Shown here: one piece after another, positions 11,703-26,418 of the stretch
Layout of the letters: each line of letters begins with the position of its first letter
Position numbering within the stretch: the first letter of the stretch is position 1
Assembly (NCBI GenBank): GCA_027943335.1
Contig: BSBK01005652.1
Coordinates: forward strand, 797,001-861,000
DNA length: 64,000 nt
DNA from: Chamaecyparis obtusa
Lineage: Eukaryota > Streptophyta > Pinopsida > Cupressales > Cupressaceae
Direction of reading: 5' to 3'
Notes under the pieces: model-generated
Seen by the model: the letters and a program-made list of their open reading frames with translations, nothing else
Told to the model about the DNA's origin: nothing
Databases searched by the model: none
Position numbers and translations under genes: made by a program

Positions 11703-14700
11703 TGTAATGTCCCTGCTAGGGAACCCATAAGGAATCAGGTCAATGACCTAAAATTACAACTAACAAATTTTTTTTACACTTAAAAATATCATCATTACCA
11801 TTCACAAGTACATTACTTAAGGTTCCCTTAATGAATTCAATTACCATTATCAAGTATTTCATTTGATTACTTAATCTAACAAATTCTCTTTCCATTACAA
11901 CTTCAATTAACATTAATTCCATTTCACATCATAACCAATTGCATTAATGAACTAGTGGAATTAATTTCCCTTACCGACAAACACATAATTTACCTTTAGA
12001 AGTGAAACAAGCACATGTTACTTATCACATCCACTAAGCACATTTATTCTTTCATGTTTATTTATTCCTTAACATTATTTATGGTCAACTCAATTGCACC
12101 ATCAAAACTCAATTAAACTTTTACAATAAGAGTCCCTACTTTCTACTTTCAATATAATAATAGAAATAGTGTAAAGTAATTAACCATATATTGATAACCA
12201 ACACAAACCATACCATGAATCTTTCTTTTCCCATACGTTTAACTTCCACAAATCATCATCTATAACCTTGTATAGGCCTAGTTAAGAATTGAGATTAAAA
12301 CCTTGTTTGAATAATCACACATTACTCACAATGAACTATACATTTAAGAAGTCACATCTCATTACTTCTTTCAATAACATACATGTTTCCTTTTCCCTTA
12401 TTATTTCACCTGGAGATACCCTTAGACCCTTAGCATATCTTTTCACTAACCAAATATCAAAACAAGTTTCTTTTTAAAGAAGTTTACATCCATAAGTACT
12501 TTCATTACAAAGGTTTTCATAGAACCATTACTTTCAATTCCATTTAAAATTCACAAGAGATATAAGGTAAGAAATTACTCATTGATTTAACCATATTCAA
12601 TCCCTTTTTTGATTCACAATTCTACCCTTCACATATACATAACTTATTCCTTACAATTTCCTTTACAAACATAATTACAGTTACTACACATTGCTCGAAG
12701 GCACATAGAAAGAAAATTACATCAAGTTTCCCAAGGGATTACAATACATCTTTACATCTTGATAACAAAAGATAGAGATACATGATACGAGAATAGAATC
12801 TTCACCACTAAACAACTCAAAATCTCAGCCATGACACGAACCACAAACAATACCTCGAAAGAGATTTTCCACCCAACCATGTGAAACTGGTAAAGTTCCA
12901 CCCCGTGTGCAAGGAGATAGAACCAAGGTACTCTCAAGACCTTAAGGCAATCTAAGTCTCAAAAACTAATAAATCTAAGACTCAAAAGAGCAAGAATAAA
13001 GCACATAAAATATCATGATATTATAACACCAAGGTTAAGGTTCTAGGAGACCACCTAAGTGAGTGTCATCACACAACCTATATATTGGGATCCTTCCTGG
13101 CAACCATGTAACCCCAGATCCCCCTTTATGAATAGAGATCCATCCAGGCAATTATCCCTGGTCCCGGTACTCCAATCAGGTTTGTGTGGGCATTATTATA
13201 TTTTCTTTCATTATCTTTTGAATTCCCCCTTCCCAAGTTAATTCTTAAGGTTATCACTTTTTACAAACCCACCCATAGGATCCTCTGGCAACCACTTTAG
13301 GGTTCCAACACCTATGGTGAGCCAATCACTTAAGGTTCCTATTCACTTACCCCATCACAAGCCACAAATACAAGATAACACTTCCAAGTCCTGATTCACA
13401 GGTTTAGGAAACTCCCCTATGCACTCAAGCCCTCAAAGCGAGTCCTAACCTTAGCCATATGCATAATAGGAACTATTGGAAGAATGTCTATCACAAGACA
13501 TCTCAAAGAAAAACATAAAAAATTTCACATGTACAAGTACAACTTTTCCAAGGCTCATTTATAGGTCTAAGGAACACTCCCGTGCACACAGGCCACCGAG
13601 ACAAGTCCTAGCCTCATAAACTAAACTCAGGTATATGACAAGTGCAAACACATCATAAGTAAGCCATATAACCCCAACAATACAAGTAACAAACATACAT
13701 AGGTGATACAAACTTCACACATCACAAATACAAATACATCATAAACACTTTCAAGAACTAGAATCAAAGCATAGAAAAGAATAGGAAAGTTTAGGAACGT
13801 CTGGGGAACATTTAGGAGGCCTTAGAGTAGTCCTAGTCCATTGGGCAACCCTAACTCTAATTCTGATCCCTAAAACACATCCTAAACCTTATTCAAGCAT
13901 CTAAATGCACCATATAATCCAAAAAAAAAAGCAATGAACATATTTAAAGTTTACACAAAATTTCATATGCCAAACCACCATGCTCTACAAAATCTCACGT
14001 GCCTAAAATTTGGCTAAGTCTGATTTTTTTTAGAAATCTCAAAATTAGAAATTGCATCTTAACTCCTATGAATCTGGAACCTATCCCAATCATCTCAGAA
14101 TGTACCTCAACCCTTTATACAAGTATAAATTAAAGTATAATAAACTTATACTTAAATGTTATAATTGTATAAAAGCCTATTTTTCCTATCTAGCTCGGTT
14201 CACACTACCATTCCTATCTTGCTTGGTTAACACTATCATTCCTTTCTTCCTTGGTTAACACTACATCGACCTCCCTCAGTTAATACTACATTGACCTCCC
14301 TTGATTAACACTGAATCAACCTACCTCAGTCAACACTAAACCGACCTGGCTTGGTCAACACTGAATTGACCTGGCTCAGTTAACACTAACCCAACCTGCT
14401 CGGTTCATACTAGACCGACCTACTCAGTTAATACTAGACTGACCTACTTGGTCAATACTAAACTGACAAAAACTACAAAACGTGACAGTCAACTATGTCT
14501 TGTAGGTAAAACTGGGCATTATGGGGACTGTGGTTTCCTAATCTGAGCATGACCCATTTGAGCTCTCTTAGTTTCCCTTTAGAAATAGCTCATCAATTCA
14601 TCCTATCTATCTAACAAATCTGTTCTAGATCTAGACAAAGAAAGGTGGTACACAAACTGACAAGACCAGTAAGGTTGAAATAATAGTTCTAAATTTTGGA

Positions 14701-16685
14701 AGCATTCATAATACATTCAATAACAATATAATACACTATCCTGCATGATCAAAACCACTTCTACCCTCCCAGGAAGATTTCACCACAGTGAGCATACAAG
14801 CATTCATAAAAATCACTTTCCAAAACATATTTCAAATACTCAGAAAAACAAAACATATATATGGTTCTCTTTTTCAAACAGAAATAAACCATCACATTCT
14901 CATCAAGTAACATATCAATCATATACATAATCATGCACATGGGAAGAATGGAGGTTCATCCCAGTTTAGACCCTACCCGGGGTCCTGCGAAGAATCGTCC
15001 TCCCTTGGTTGGAGACTCTCTGCAAACTTTCCAGCCTTGAGTAGATATCCTTCTGAAAATCTTCCTCTGGCAATCAACTCTAAGCAATCCTCACACATAA
15101 GACTTCACCAACTAGAGACTCTCAAACTCACACAACTTTCACTAAAAATTTCCAGAGAAACCATTTACAGACCACTCAAAAGAAAAACAAATCTTCCAAA
15201 AATTATTATCCCTCTGCACACAAAATCTTCAAACATTTATCCTCCAACCACATGGTTGGAGGAGTTGCTTTACGGGAAACAACTTCTCCAACTTCCATAG
15301 TTGGTTGAAAAATCAAACCAATTATTCCCATAAGCAATTAACAAAGTTTTAATGAATTTAATTAAAAATAACTTCGAAGGAAAACATAACAAGAACATTC
15401 AACAAATAACTTTCAAGAAGACCACTTAGCACACATGGAAACCAACTAGCCTAACTTCTAGGAGGTCTCGAGTTCAACTCCCTCCCAGACAACTAGTTTT
15501 ACTACAAAGAGCATTTATTTTTATTATTACTAATATTAATATTATTTTCACCTTCTTAATTCATTTATTTAATACACTTCATTGAATTCACTTTAAATAA
15601 CATACCACTAAAACAATCAATAAATCCATACAAATATTATTATTTATATAAGCATGGGTATATGCGTGTGCACCCACATATACACATACCTATATAACAT
15701 ACAATCAATGTACACTTATACATAATAAATATATATATGTACTAGTAAGGATAATTCTGACTCACATCAAAAATCACAAAATGACATCAATTCATAATTC
15801 ACAAGACCACATCACATAGTGCATTTGGATCCTCAAACTAGGGTAATCTCCTAAGTAAAAATCTAAGTCCATGTTAACCTTGAGAGTAATCTTGGTAATA
15901 CCTCCACACAACAACAGTTCAAGAATTTTGAAGGCATGCTTAGACCTGTGTAGCTAGGTGGAGTCGGTGCCTGGTACCTGCATCCTGCAACACCAACCAA
16001 GTACACCAATATATACATATGTAAAAATGATTACAAACAAGGAGGAAGAGTGCAAAATCGTGTGGACCTCCTAGAGGAGTAACTATGACTGCCTCCCCTC
16101 TTACAATAGTCACATCAACAAGGCATAATTGGATTAGTGTGGTTAGTATCAAAATGATCTCTTTTCTCTATTGTCTAACAATAATCAATCATAACCTAAT
16201 CATGTAAACATAAATCATCTATTATCTTTCACAAACCCATTTAACCATTAGACATGTACTCAAAATGTTCCATTATCCGATCAAGATGAACAAATCATAT
16301 AACCCCCAAATGTATTAATCATATCTAATCCCAAGTAACATTTTTAGAGAAGATAACAGATCCAACCCTTAAGCGATTATAATCAATTAACCTAAGGTAA
16401 ACATAAATATTAATAATGAGCATTTCACAAAGAAGCATATAAGCCTATCAGGTGATCCTTTTAGTATTAAGATCCTAAACTATCATTGACACACAAGAAG
16501 ATATAAAGGAAGTACTTATGTGAATATTATTATTTCCAAAATTAAAATGTGAAGTTATCATGATTAGTAAGAAACCATCTCAAGAAGGATCATTCTCTTA
16601 CAAAATAGCCATGAAATCACTTATAGCATGATCTAACTCCCTAGTGAGCATAACAAAGATTTGATAGGGTTGGAGGGGCATTATA
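11703..16685 (-). mobile_element. Solo LTR E of a sister LARD family
   Basis: The insert starts TGTAATGTCCCTGC and ends GGGCATTATA. It is flanked by GTGTT (11698-11702) and GTATT (16686-16690), a target duplication with one change. LTR 2 of the array shows the empty site, GTGTTAGTCTC, near 23665. Its ends and some inner blocks resemble the D LTRs at a distance, for example the segment near 15900-16030 compared with 11400-11520. It is therefore a related but distinct family. At 4,983 bp it carries no polypurine tract, PBS or coding frame, so it is a solo LTR left by recombination. Confidence 0.75.
14190..14466. repeat. Degenerate 24-28 bp tandem repeat in solo LTR E
   Basis: About eleven copies of a unit resembling CTCGGTTAACACTAAACCGACCT follow one another with substitutions (CTCAGTTAATACT, TTGGTCAACACT, CTCGGTTCATACT). 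The first three units are nearer 28 bp and later ones about 24-26 bp. The D LTRs lack this array. Confidence 0.75.
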
Positions 16686-17079
16686 GTATTAGTCTCTTAT
16701 CAATACTAATAATAAATCAACATAATCAAATCATCAAGTGAGATACAAGATTCATCCAAAGTAACCTTAATAGAAGAAAATATAGATAATCACTTATATA
16801 TATCTATCAAGTACATATCATATAACATCCTAACTATATTCATAAAGGTCTTGAAGGTACTCAATACATACATGGAGATAAATACTTACAAAAATGATAC
16901 CTTTAGACAGTATGTCTAATATTAGAATCCTTGAGTACTAGCTTATGAAATTACTATAAACAAACTATAGGAATAGATCAAACAAGTATCATGAACAACT
17001 TAAGTTGTAAGAAAACATCGAAAGATCTTAATTCTTTCAAAAAATACAAAACTTATATTAGGGTTAGAGGGGTATTACA

Positions 17080-17093
17080 TCCTCCCCCACTAA
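17080..17093 (-). other. Polypurine tract of LARD D, first unit
   Basis: The plus strand reads TCCTCCCCCACTAA next to the LTR, so the minus strand reads TTAGTGGGGGAGGA directly before TGTAATACCCC. This is the plus-strand priming site and fixes the element's orientation. It is repeated at 24058-24071. Confidence 0.75.
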
Positions 17094-18748
17094 GATTCGA
17101 CTTACTCCTAGAAGTCACGAATGTGAACTATATATCGCACATTATGTAACAGAATTGTAATATTACTATTCTAGAACCTAATTTAATGACTGCACACATA
17201 CTTTTCCTATCAAGAGTTTTGGTAAATCCTATCTTATTACAACTTTAGTGTAGATTAACTCAGTTCAATTAGTAATGACTTTCAAAAAGAATTACCTATG
17301 TGATTCTATCACTTTATGCAGTAATTTTGTTAACAAGATACTTGAAATTACATCAAAATTATTGTTATCAAGTCGCAACTCTAAGGTATTCATGTTTATT
17401 AACTAATATCAATATATTAGGAAATTGCATGTTTTACCAACTGAGATTATCACTTCCTTTCACAATATCAAAGTTCCTACCTATGGTAACCAGTATAAAG
17501 AAAGAAAGAATTTATGATATATTTTCCCTTATGAGACATAATCTAACCCTACATAATACAACTGGTGAGACCTTATTACAAATAAGGTCCAAAATTCATG
17601 TTCCTTACAAGCTATGAATGCCAAACATAGAGAGGTGTATAACATTTATATTTGTTATGATCATGAAGGGAATACATAAAATAATTTTTATTTACTTTTG
17701 TAATCATGAAAATGAAACAATCTAGATACTTGAAACTTACCATTTGCATTAACACATAGTTTTATAAGAAATATTCCTTTCCATCAAAGCTTTAAGTAGA
17801 ATTCCAATGACATAGGACACACAAATTTTGCAATATACATATTCTAAGTCATCTTTCATAATAGTTGTAGTGCTTGATTTCCAAAAACACATTCACACCC
17901 TAGAGGAGATTAAACAATTTAAAATTTATTGCACCATTATTCATTAAGTTGGGATCCCTTCTTAAAGCTTACTACTTATATATGCACCTTTCCCTAATTT
18001 GCATGTCAGACAGTTTCCATATAGCATTTTCTTAAGAGTTATTTCAAATTTTTTATTGCATAACGATCATAGATCCATCAAGAGAGAAAGAAGTATACGA
18101 GTCCTACTACTATCTTCAAAACCACAACATCTAAATTAATAAAATTAACTACTCTACATAACTTTAATTTCTACCCTTTACCTATTTGAAACATTACCCT
18201 CATACACTTTAAAATTTTGAGATAACATCAGTTCTAAGTAGAAATTGAGTAAGTTACATTCCTATAACATTTATTTACCACAACAACTCCTTATTCATAG
18301 TTGATCAATCACTTAATGTTGTTAATTTCTTACTACTATGGTGTTGATCACAATGTATACAAAACATGAATTTGTTTCCAAAATACCCATCTAGGATCCT
18401 AACTATTCACTAGGCATTTTGCAAGATATATATTTAATAAAAACAACTTCCATCATTAGTACAGATAATCCATCATCGCACATACTCTTCCTTAGAATTT
18501 CTTTATTACGTTATCTTATATCCTTTTTGTGCAATTTAATACGATATGCATAAAGGATATAACTTCTTACCAAGATAGGGATAAAAATTCCTCTTCCTAA
18601 ATGAAAATGTGAATTATAGCCTATGATAAAATCTTGGGGACATAGGTCCTTCACCCAAGGGTTTCCTAATTGAGTATTTAAAAATTTTCCTAATATATTA
18701 TTGCCTTGTCTAAACAATTTTAGTCATGCAAAACTTATTTCTTAAGAA

Positions 18749-18751
<3 letters not shown>

Positions 18752-18804
<53 letters not shown>
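18752..18804. repeat. (GA)n microsatellite
   Basis: About 26 GA units lie in internal region 1. The same site in internal region 2 (25730-25758) has only about 14 units. Confidence 0.95.
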
Positions 18805-18807
<3 letters not shown>

Positions 18808-19440
18808 CATATGACAGTAAATTATTTGTTCCTTATTTATTTATTTTTTCACTTCTTTCCTAGTTACATATTATTAGCCATGTAATTTAATTATTTCCCT
18901 TTAAGTCCTGTCAAGTACTACCACAATCATTTCTTTCTTTAAAGATAAAAAAAAAATCTATTTCTAAGACACCTTGAGTAGGATAAAGTTCAACTAAGGA
19001 TTTGTAAGAAGATAGAGTGTACAACATTATATTATAGGTAGGATCAGGGGGTAATATTATCTACTACCATAATTAAGATTCAAAACATTTAGTATCCTTT
19101 AACTTTTGACCTTTCTAGAGATACCAGTACCTTTCAAGAAAACAAACACAAGTCTCAAGAATTCTTCGCCATTCCATTATTATTATAGGAAACATCCACT
19201 TAACACATCATTGATCTCATTATGAAAAAACATAAGTAATTGTTAGAATATAACTCAATCATAGAGGAATAGGTGTGCCCTTGTAAGACAATACAACATA
19301 AGAACACGAAATGTGGCCTTCGTTTCCTAAGATTCAAGTTTTAGCATAACAACAAAATCCAAAAAGAGACAAAGTTAGGATACTCAAGGTTATGCATAGG
19401 TGAGCTATGAGTCCCAGAGCTCCTAGTGTAGAAACCTAGG

Positions 19441-19452
19441 GCTTTGATACCA
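19441..19452 (-). other. Primer-binding site of LARD D
   Basis: On the minus strand TGGTATCAAAGC follows the LTR end (GTTACA) after a 2-base spacer. It differs by one G-to-A change from TGGTATCAGAGC, the common initiator-Met tRNA site of plant elements. The second unit has TAGTATCAAAGC at 26405-26416, one more transition. Confidence 0.75.
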
Positions 19453-22400
19453 GATGTAACGCCCCGCTAGGCAACCCAAGAGGACAAGACATAAACCTCT
19501 ATAAAATGCAAGTAGTAAATTTGTTTCTTTTTTTTAACTAGAATAATATTCATCATTAAACTTCATATTTCTAAAAGAAGAAATAATTTTCTACTACTTG
19601 AATGTAAGATTTATATAACTTAAGTCCTCACGGGTTCCCTAACGTCGCTACTAAAGCAACATCATATAAACCATTTATATGCATAAGATATTCATGGAAT
19701 CATGAGCTTAAGAGATCTACGTTCATTTTAATGCATCAAGTTAAATGTCCCTAACTTATGTCTTTTATTAAACATAAATTAATCATCCAACATCATTATT
19801 CCTTTTATCAACTCATTCCATAAATTCATATTGATTTCATGTACATCTACTATCCTTTATATCACTTTTCTCTAATAATTTAGGTAAGAGATTAATATTC
19901 ATTAAGGTAGGCATTATCCTAGGTACTTCATTAACATGAACCAAATATTAACATTATAATCAAGTTACTAATTTATTGCATTGTTTCATAACCATTCATT
20001 GTTAATAATTCCAATCACTAATCTATCATTTCTCAATAATTTCCTTGGATCCTTCCATCAAGAGAGAATACATTATTGTTGCGATACATCATTATATATA
20101 ACTATATTTAAGTTTATTTCATTTACATATGGACAACATAAGAGGATAAGAGAAATAATATAAACACTTTCTTTTAATGCTAGTAACATGTCCAATATTC
20201 CACATTCCTTTCCCTTTCTTTTACCTAGAACTACCCATTCCCTTATGCATTGCTTTGAATTGAGATTACATCAATCCTACAAGACTCCTTTTAGGAGATT
20301 AAAATTACATGAATAGGGATACATAAGTACATCTCAACATATTAAAATATCCAATCAGAAATCTTCAACTACAGATTTGGAAAGGAATATGTGCTAGGAT
20401 CATCAAGAGAGTCATGAACAATACCTCGATATAAATATTAACCACCCAACCACATGAAACCAATAGGCCCACTCCCCCGAGCTAGGAGATAGAACCAAAG
20501 GCCCATACAAGAGGTAACAACTAGGAAATTCCTAAGGTGGTGATAAAATTTCCCCAAAGTCACAACACAAAGAAAAAATAAGAAGACCACAAGGGCTACC
20601 AGAGGCATGATCAAATTTGGTAGAGACTCTAAGCTACAAGCTAGGTGAGTGTCATCGCATAGCCCTCACCCCTTGGGTTGTCCTTGTACTAGCCACTCTT
20701 GGCCCTAGCCCCCAAGTAGGCACATGTGGAACCGAATGCCTCTCATATAGACAAGGTCATTCAGTGGTACCTACGCATAGGTACCTTCTCCCACTCCCAT
20801 CCTTAGTCTTTTCTAGCACTAAAGGCATGGACGAGGCACAATTAATCTTGATTAGTGTGTTATTTCCCATTCCAATAATCTCCCATTCCCAATTCATTTA
20901 TTTAGGTTATCACTTCATTAAATAACTCATAGTAGGTTATCCTGGTACTTGCCACTTAGAGCCCTGACCCCTCACTATGAGCCACTCACCTAGTGTACTT
21001 AGGTTCCTTAATATACATATAAAAAGTATAAGAACATAATAGATCCATCATCAAGAATTCATATGAATTCCATAACAACATTTGATTGAGTTTAGGAAAA
21101 CATATGTTGTCCCTAGTCCACTTGACAACCCTAAACCCAATATGGCATTCAGAATGTTCCAAACATATAAGAAGCCATGCAAGTGATATTATAAACATAT
21201 TCAAAGTACACATAGATCCAATTAAAATAGCCTCTGGTAATCATACGAAACCCTAAAACTTAGTGATGTTCTTAAACTGAATTATTTCAAGCAAGGATTA
21301 AATGCAAAGAATAGCCATCATAGAACAATCATCCATATCTTCCACAAAACAAATAATAAAGACAATCACTTCAGTAGAGATTTAGATAACATAGTTATGG
21401 TCTCTCAATTTTATTTTTAGGAAGATTCAATGGTGGGAAAGAAAGTTATGACTTCTAGTTTAAAACAGAAAACTATGGTTAGGGTTCAGACCTGTCTTCA
21501 CTAAAATGATTGTAATTTTCACAAAACATAATTAAAATTGTCCAAAAAAATTGAAAATGAAATATAAGACTTAGGATAATCTTTGATGTCAAATTCAGAC
21601 TTTTATATAATCATATCTACGTATAGCATACGAATACATTTGATAGAAAATTCAGAATCAACAATGGACAGGCATAGTCTGCCAAAATGTAAAAAATAAG
21701 GCATTAATTCGACCCTAAAAATAAAATTAGACATATACCCATTTGAGATTTGGGAATTTTACTTTGAGAAAATAAATTTAGTAAAACCATAGATGCAATT
21801 TAAATTATTATAATAATAGATCTCAAAAAAAAGGTTGCTAAAAACCCTAGGAAAACACATGCCAATTCTTACAAACAAAAAGTCAAAACTTTAAAGTAAC
21901 CATAGAAATGAAAAGTACAGATATCATAAATAATGATAATATATAAATAGATCCATAATCTATCAGAGACATAAAGTAACTAAAATATTCAATTCATACC
22001 TCATGTCCTACGAAGGTTGAATCGAAGAATGAAGGAAACAAAAGAGAAGACAAATCAAAACTTGAGATGCATCCTTCGAAACCTATCCACTTTCAGAAAT
22101 CTCCATGAAAGAAAGAAATAATTCCATAGCAAAGAATCCCTCTCTCAACTACTGAAATTCTCACAAAAAATGTCTGTCTCCCAAAAGCAAAGATAACCAA
22201 AAATTTTTAAAGACATATGCTTACAAACTCTCCTTCACATCTCTAAGTTTTCTCTCCAAAATCTCCATGAAAAGTAAGGCCATCCTCTCCTTAATGCTTC
22301 AGCCCCAAAATCCCCTATCTTCAAATGAGAAAGTAGTGCATATAAATAGATTTCCAAAGGTTGAGGGAAAAAGTGACCAACTCCCAGCTAACTCTTAACT

Positions 22401-22533
22401 AAAGGGTATTATAAAATAACTTAATATCATACAACTATATTACTCAAATATACAATAAAAGATGATTTGTATTCATTCATACACATATGTAATATTATCC
22501 TAACATATATGCATATGACATCATTAATTACAT

Positions 22534-22535
<2 letters not shown>

Positions 22536-22607
<72 letters not shown>
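22536..22607. repeat. (TA)n microsatellite
   Basis: About 71 bp of alternating TA in LTR 2. The matching site in LTR 1 (10670-10690) has only a few units, and in LTR 3 about 99 bp. Confidence 0.95.
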
Positions 22608-22751
22608 CCTATCCACATTATTAAAAATTAACAATTGAGAATAATATACCTTGCATAATTTAATATTTAATTATTAATAATACTATACTTTACATTAATT
22701 TCAAAATATACACCATCAACAATATCTAAAATAATTAACATATAATCACAT

Positions 22752-22757
<6 letters not shown>

Positions 22758-22823
<66 letters not shown>
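22758..22823. repeat. (TA)n microsatellite, second site
   Basis: About 66 bp of alternating TA in LTR 2. LTR 1 (near 10838-10860) and LTR 3 (near 30963-30980) have short tracts here, so this site expanded only in LTR 2. Confidence 0.95.
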
Positions 22824-22829
<6 letters not shown>

Positions 22830-24057
22830 TGTGTGCACCCATATATATATTTCTATATATATATTTATATTTATATAGATACATGCCAAATACCAAAGAC
22901 TATAATCTATAAGATTATGAAGTAATAGATCACAATATTATTACCTATTTATAATTACTATAGGATATAACACTGAGGTAGAATAAAATCACACACCTCA
23001 AAATAAATCTAATCATCCAAAGAGGCCATAAAAATCACTATGAAACATATCGAGAAAACCATAAGATCAAACAAGGTCAACCAAAGTCAACAAGGAAAGT
23101 CAAGCCAAATTCCTGACCAAGCATGAAATCCTGAAACACAACATAGAAAGATTAACTAAGAATCATACCAAGAAGGAGAAATAAATAAAATGAGTAAACA
23201 AATCATACAACCAAATGAATTCAAGTGGCCACAAGGCACTAACTACAACAATACCCAATCAGGTGCACTGGATCTCAATTTTTTTAACCCAAAGGTTGAC
23301 TGATAAAGAAGGAACCCTAATATTCACAAATTGGAATAATGATAAAGGAAGACTCATCCAGGGACCTTAGTACTATCTCCATAAAAAAAACCATCAAGGA
23401 TTTGAGGGCACACTCAGATCTGTGAAGCCAGGTGAAGTTGATGCTCGGTACCTGCAAGCCTGCATCACAAAGAAGAAATACATATGGATGGATATAAATA
23501 TACAAGAAGACATTGTAGATAAATTATTGGGATCAATACATCATGTGGATCTCAGCTATGTGAGTAACTACGACTTCATCCTGAATCATGAAAACACATC
23601 ATGTATATATATACACTCAAAGCATATAGCATCATCATAAGGAATGTTAGAATCTCAAGCATTGTGTTAGTCTCTTATGAATACTACTAATAAATCAACA
23701 TAATCAAATCATCAAGTGAGATACAAGATTCATCCAAAGTAACCTTAATACAAGAAAATATAGATAATCAGTTATATATATCTATTAAGTACATATCATA
23801 TAACATCCTAACTATATTCATAAAGGTCTTGAAGGTACTGAATACATACAGAGAGATAAATACATAAAAAAATGATACCTTTAGACAGTATGTCTGATAT
23901 TAGAATCCTTGCGTACTAGCTTATGAAATTATTATAAACAAACTATAGGAATAGATCAAACAAGTATCACGAACAACTTAAGTTGTAAGAAAACATTGAA
24001 AGATCTTAATTCTTTCAAAAAACACAAAACTTATATTAGGGTTAGAGGGGTATTACA

Positions 24058-25726
24058 TCCTCCCCCACTAAGATTCGACTTACTCCTGGAAGTCGCGAAT
24101 GTGAACTATATATCGCACATTATCTAACAGAATTGTAATTTTTCTATTCTAGAACCTAATTTAGTGACTGCACACATACTTCTCCTATCAAGAGTTTTGG
24201 TAAATCCTATCTTATTACAACTTTAGTGTAGATTAACTCAGTTCAATTAGTAATGACTTTCAAAAAGAATTACCTATGTGATTCTATCACTTTATGTATT
24301 AATTTTGTTAACAAGATACTTGAAATTACATCAAAATTATTGTTATTAAGTTGCAACTCTAAGGTATTCATGTTTACGCACTAATATCAATATATTAGGA
24401 AATTTCATGTTTTACCAACTAAGATTATCACTTCCTTTCACAATATCAAAGTTCCTATCTATGGTAACCAGTATAAAAGAAAGAAAGAATTGATGATATA
24501 TTTTCCCTTATGAGACATAATTTAACCCTACATAATACAACCGGTGAGACCTTATTACAAATAAGGTCCAAAATTCGTGTTACTTACAAGCTATGAATAC
24601 CAAACATAGAGAGGTGTATAACATTTATATTTTTTATGATCATGAAGGGAATACATCAAATAATTTTTATTTACTTTTGTAATCATGAAAATGAAACAAT
24701 CTAGATACTTGAAACTTACCATTTGCATTAACACAGTTTTATAAGAAATATTCCTTTCCATCAAAGCTTTAAGTAGAATTCCAATTACATAGGACACACA
24801 AATTTTACAATATACATATTCTAAGTCATCTTTCATAATAGTTGTAGTGCTTGATTTCCAAAAACACATTCACACCCTAGAGGAGATCTAAAAAATTTAC
24901 AATTTATTGCACCATTATTCATTAAGTTGGGATCCCTTCTTAAAGCTTACTACTTATATATGCACCTTTCCCTAATTTGCATGTTAGGCAGTTTCCATAT
25001 AGCATTTTCTTAAGAGTTATTTCAAATTCTTTATTGGATAATGATCATAGATCCATCAAGAGAGAAAGAAGTATATGAGTCCTACTACTATCTTCATAAC
25101 CACAACATATAAATTAATAACATTAACTACTGTACATAACTTTAATTTCTACCCTTTACCTATTTGAAACATTACCCTCATACACTTTAAAATTTTGAGA
25201 TAACATCAGTTCTAAGTGGAAATTGAGTAAGGTACATTCCTATAACATTTATTTACCACAACAACTCCTTATTCATAGTTGATCAATCACTTAATGTTGT
25301 TAATTTCTTACTACTATGGTGTTGATCACAACGTATACAAAACATGAATTTGTTTCTAAAATACCCATCTAGGATCCTAACTATTCACTAGGCATTTTGC
25401 AAGACATATATTTAATAAAAACAACTTCCATCATTAGTACAGATAATCTATCATCGTGCATACTCTTCCCTAGAATTTCTTTATTATGTTATCTTATATC
25501 CTTTTTGTGCAATTTAATACGATATGCAGAAAGGATATAACTTCTTACCAAGATAAAGATAAAAATTCCTCTTCCTACATGAAAATGTGAATTATAGCCT
25601 ATGATAAAATCTTGGGGACATAGGTCCTTCACCCAAGGGTTTCCTAATTGAGTATTTACAAATTTTCCTGATATATTATTGCCTTGTCTAAACAATTTTA
25701 GTCTTGCAAAACTTATTTCTTTAGAG

Positions 25727-25762
<36 letters not shown>

Positions 25763-26418
25763 CATATGATAGTAAATTATTTGTTCCTTATTTATTTATT
25801 TATTTATTTTTTCACTTCTTTCCTAGTTACATATTATTAGCCATGTAATTTAATTATTTCCCTTTCAGTCATATCAAGTACTACCACAATCATTTCTTTC
25901 TTTAAAGATAAAAAAAAAAATCTATTTCTAAGACACCTTGAGTAGGATAAAGTTCAACTAGGTATTTCTAAGAAGATAGAGTGCACAACATTATATTATA
26001 GGTAGGATCAAGGGGTAATATTATCTACTACCATAATCAAGATTCAAAACATTTAGTATCTTTTAACTTTTGACCTTTCTAGAGATAATAGTACCTTTCA
26101 AGAAAACAAACACAAGTCTCAAGAATTCTTCGCCATTCCATTATTATTATAGGAAACATCCACTTAACACATCATTGATCTCATTATGCAAAAACATAAG
26201 TAATTGTTAGAATATAACTCAATCATAGAGGAATAGGTGTGGCCTTGTAAGACAATACAACATAAGAACACGAAATGTAGCCTTCGTTTCCTAAGATTCA
26301 AGTTTTAGCATAACAACAAAATCCAAAAAGAGACAAAGTTAGGATACTCAAGGTTATGCATAGGTGAGCTATGAGTCCCAGAGTTCCCATTGTAGAAACC
26401 TAGGGCTTTGATACTAGA
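24058..26418 (-). other. Internal region 2 of array D, non-coding
   Basis: This 2,361 bp is close to identical in layout to internal region 1: polypurine tract at 24058, shorter GA tract at 25730-25758, decayed PBS at 26405-26416. No retroviral protein motif is seen on either strand. Confidence 0.75.

Larger units (their letters stand above)
7606..17079 (-). repeat. LTR 1 of array D (interrupted)
   Basis: It runs from TGTAACGCC to GGGGTATTACA. After subtracting the 4,983 bp solo LTR E and one target copy it is about 4,486 bp, close to LTR 2 (4,603) and to LTR 3 without its insertion (4,589). It is AT-rich and non-coding, with many short TA tracts. Small frames seen in it also appear in the other copies without family matches. 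Confidence 0.85.
17080..19454 (-). other. Internal region 1 of array D, non-coding
   Basis: This 2,375 bp lies between LTR 1 and LTR 2. It has a polypurine tract at its left edge and a PBS at its right edge in minus orientation, plus a GA microsatellite. I see no gag, protease, RT or integrase motif in any frame. The longest frames are about 105 and 68 codons and are not family-like. It matches internal region 2 (24058-26418) closely along its length. Confidence 0.75.
19455..24057 (-). repeat. LTR 2 of array D (uninterrupted)
   Basis: At 4,603 bp this is the only copy without a nested insertion and is the reference for the empty target sites of E and F. It runs from TGTAACGCCCCGC to GGGGTATTACA. 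It contains two long TA tracts that are short in LTR 1. No gene-like frame is present. Confidence 0.9.

Noticed and set aside
17300..17617. 105-codon plus-strand frame in internal region 1 of array D
   Set aside because: It is antisense to the element, has no known motif, and is not kept open in the matching part of internal region 2.
22427..22618. Tyr-Ile repeat protein on the minus strand (also 30644-30829 on the plus strand)
   Set aside because: It is the translation of a TA microsatellite.
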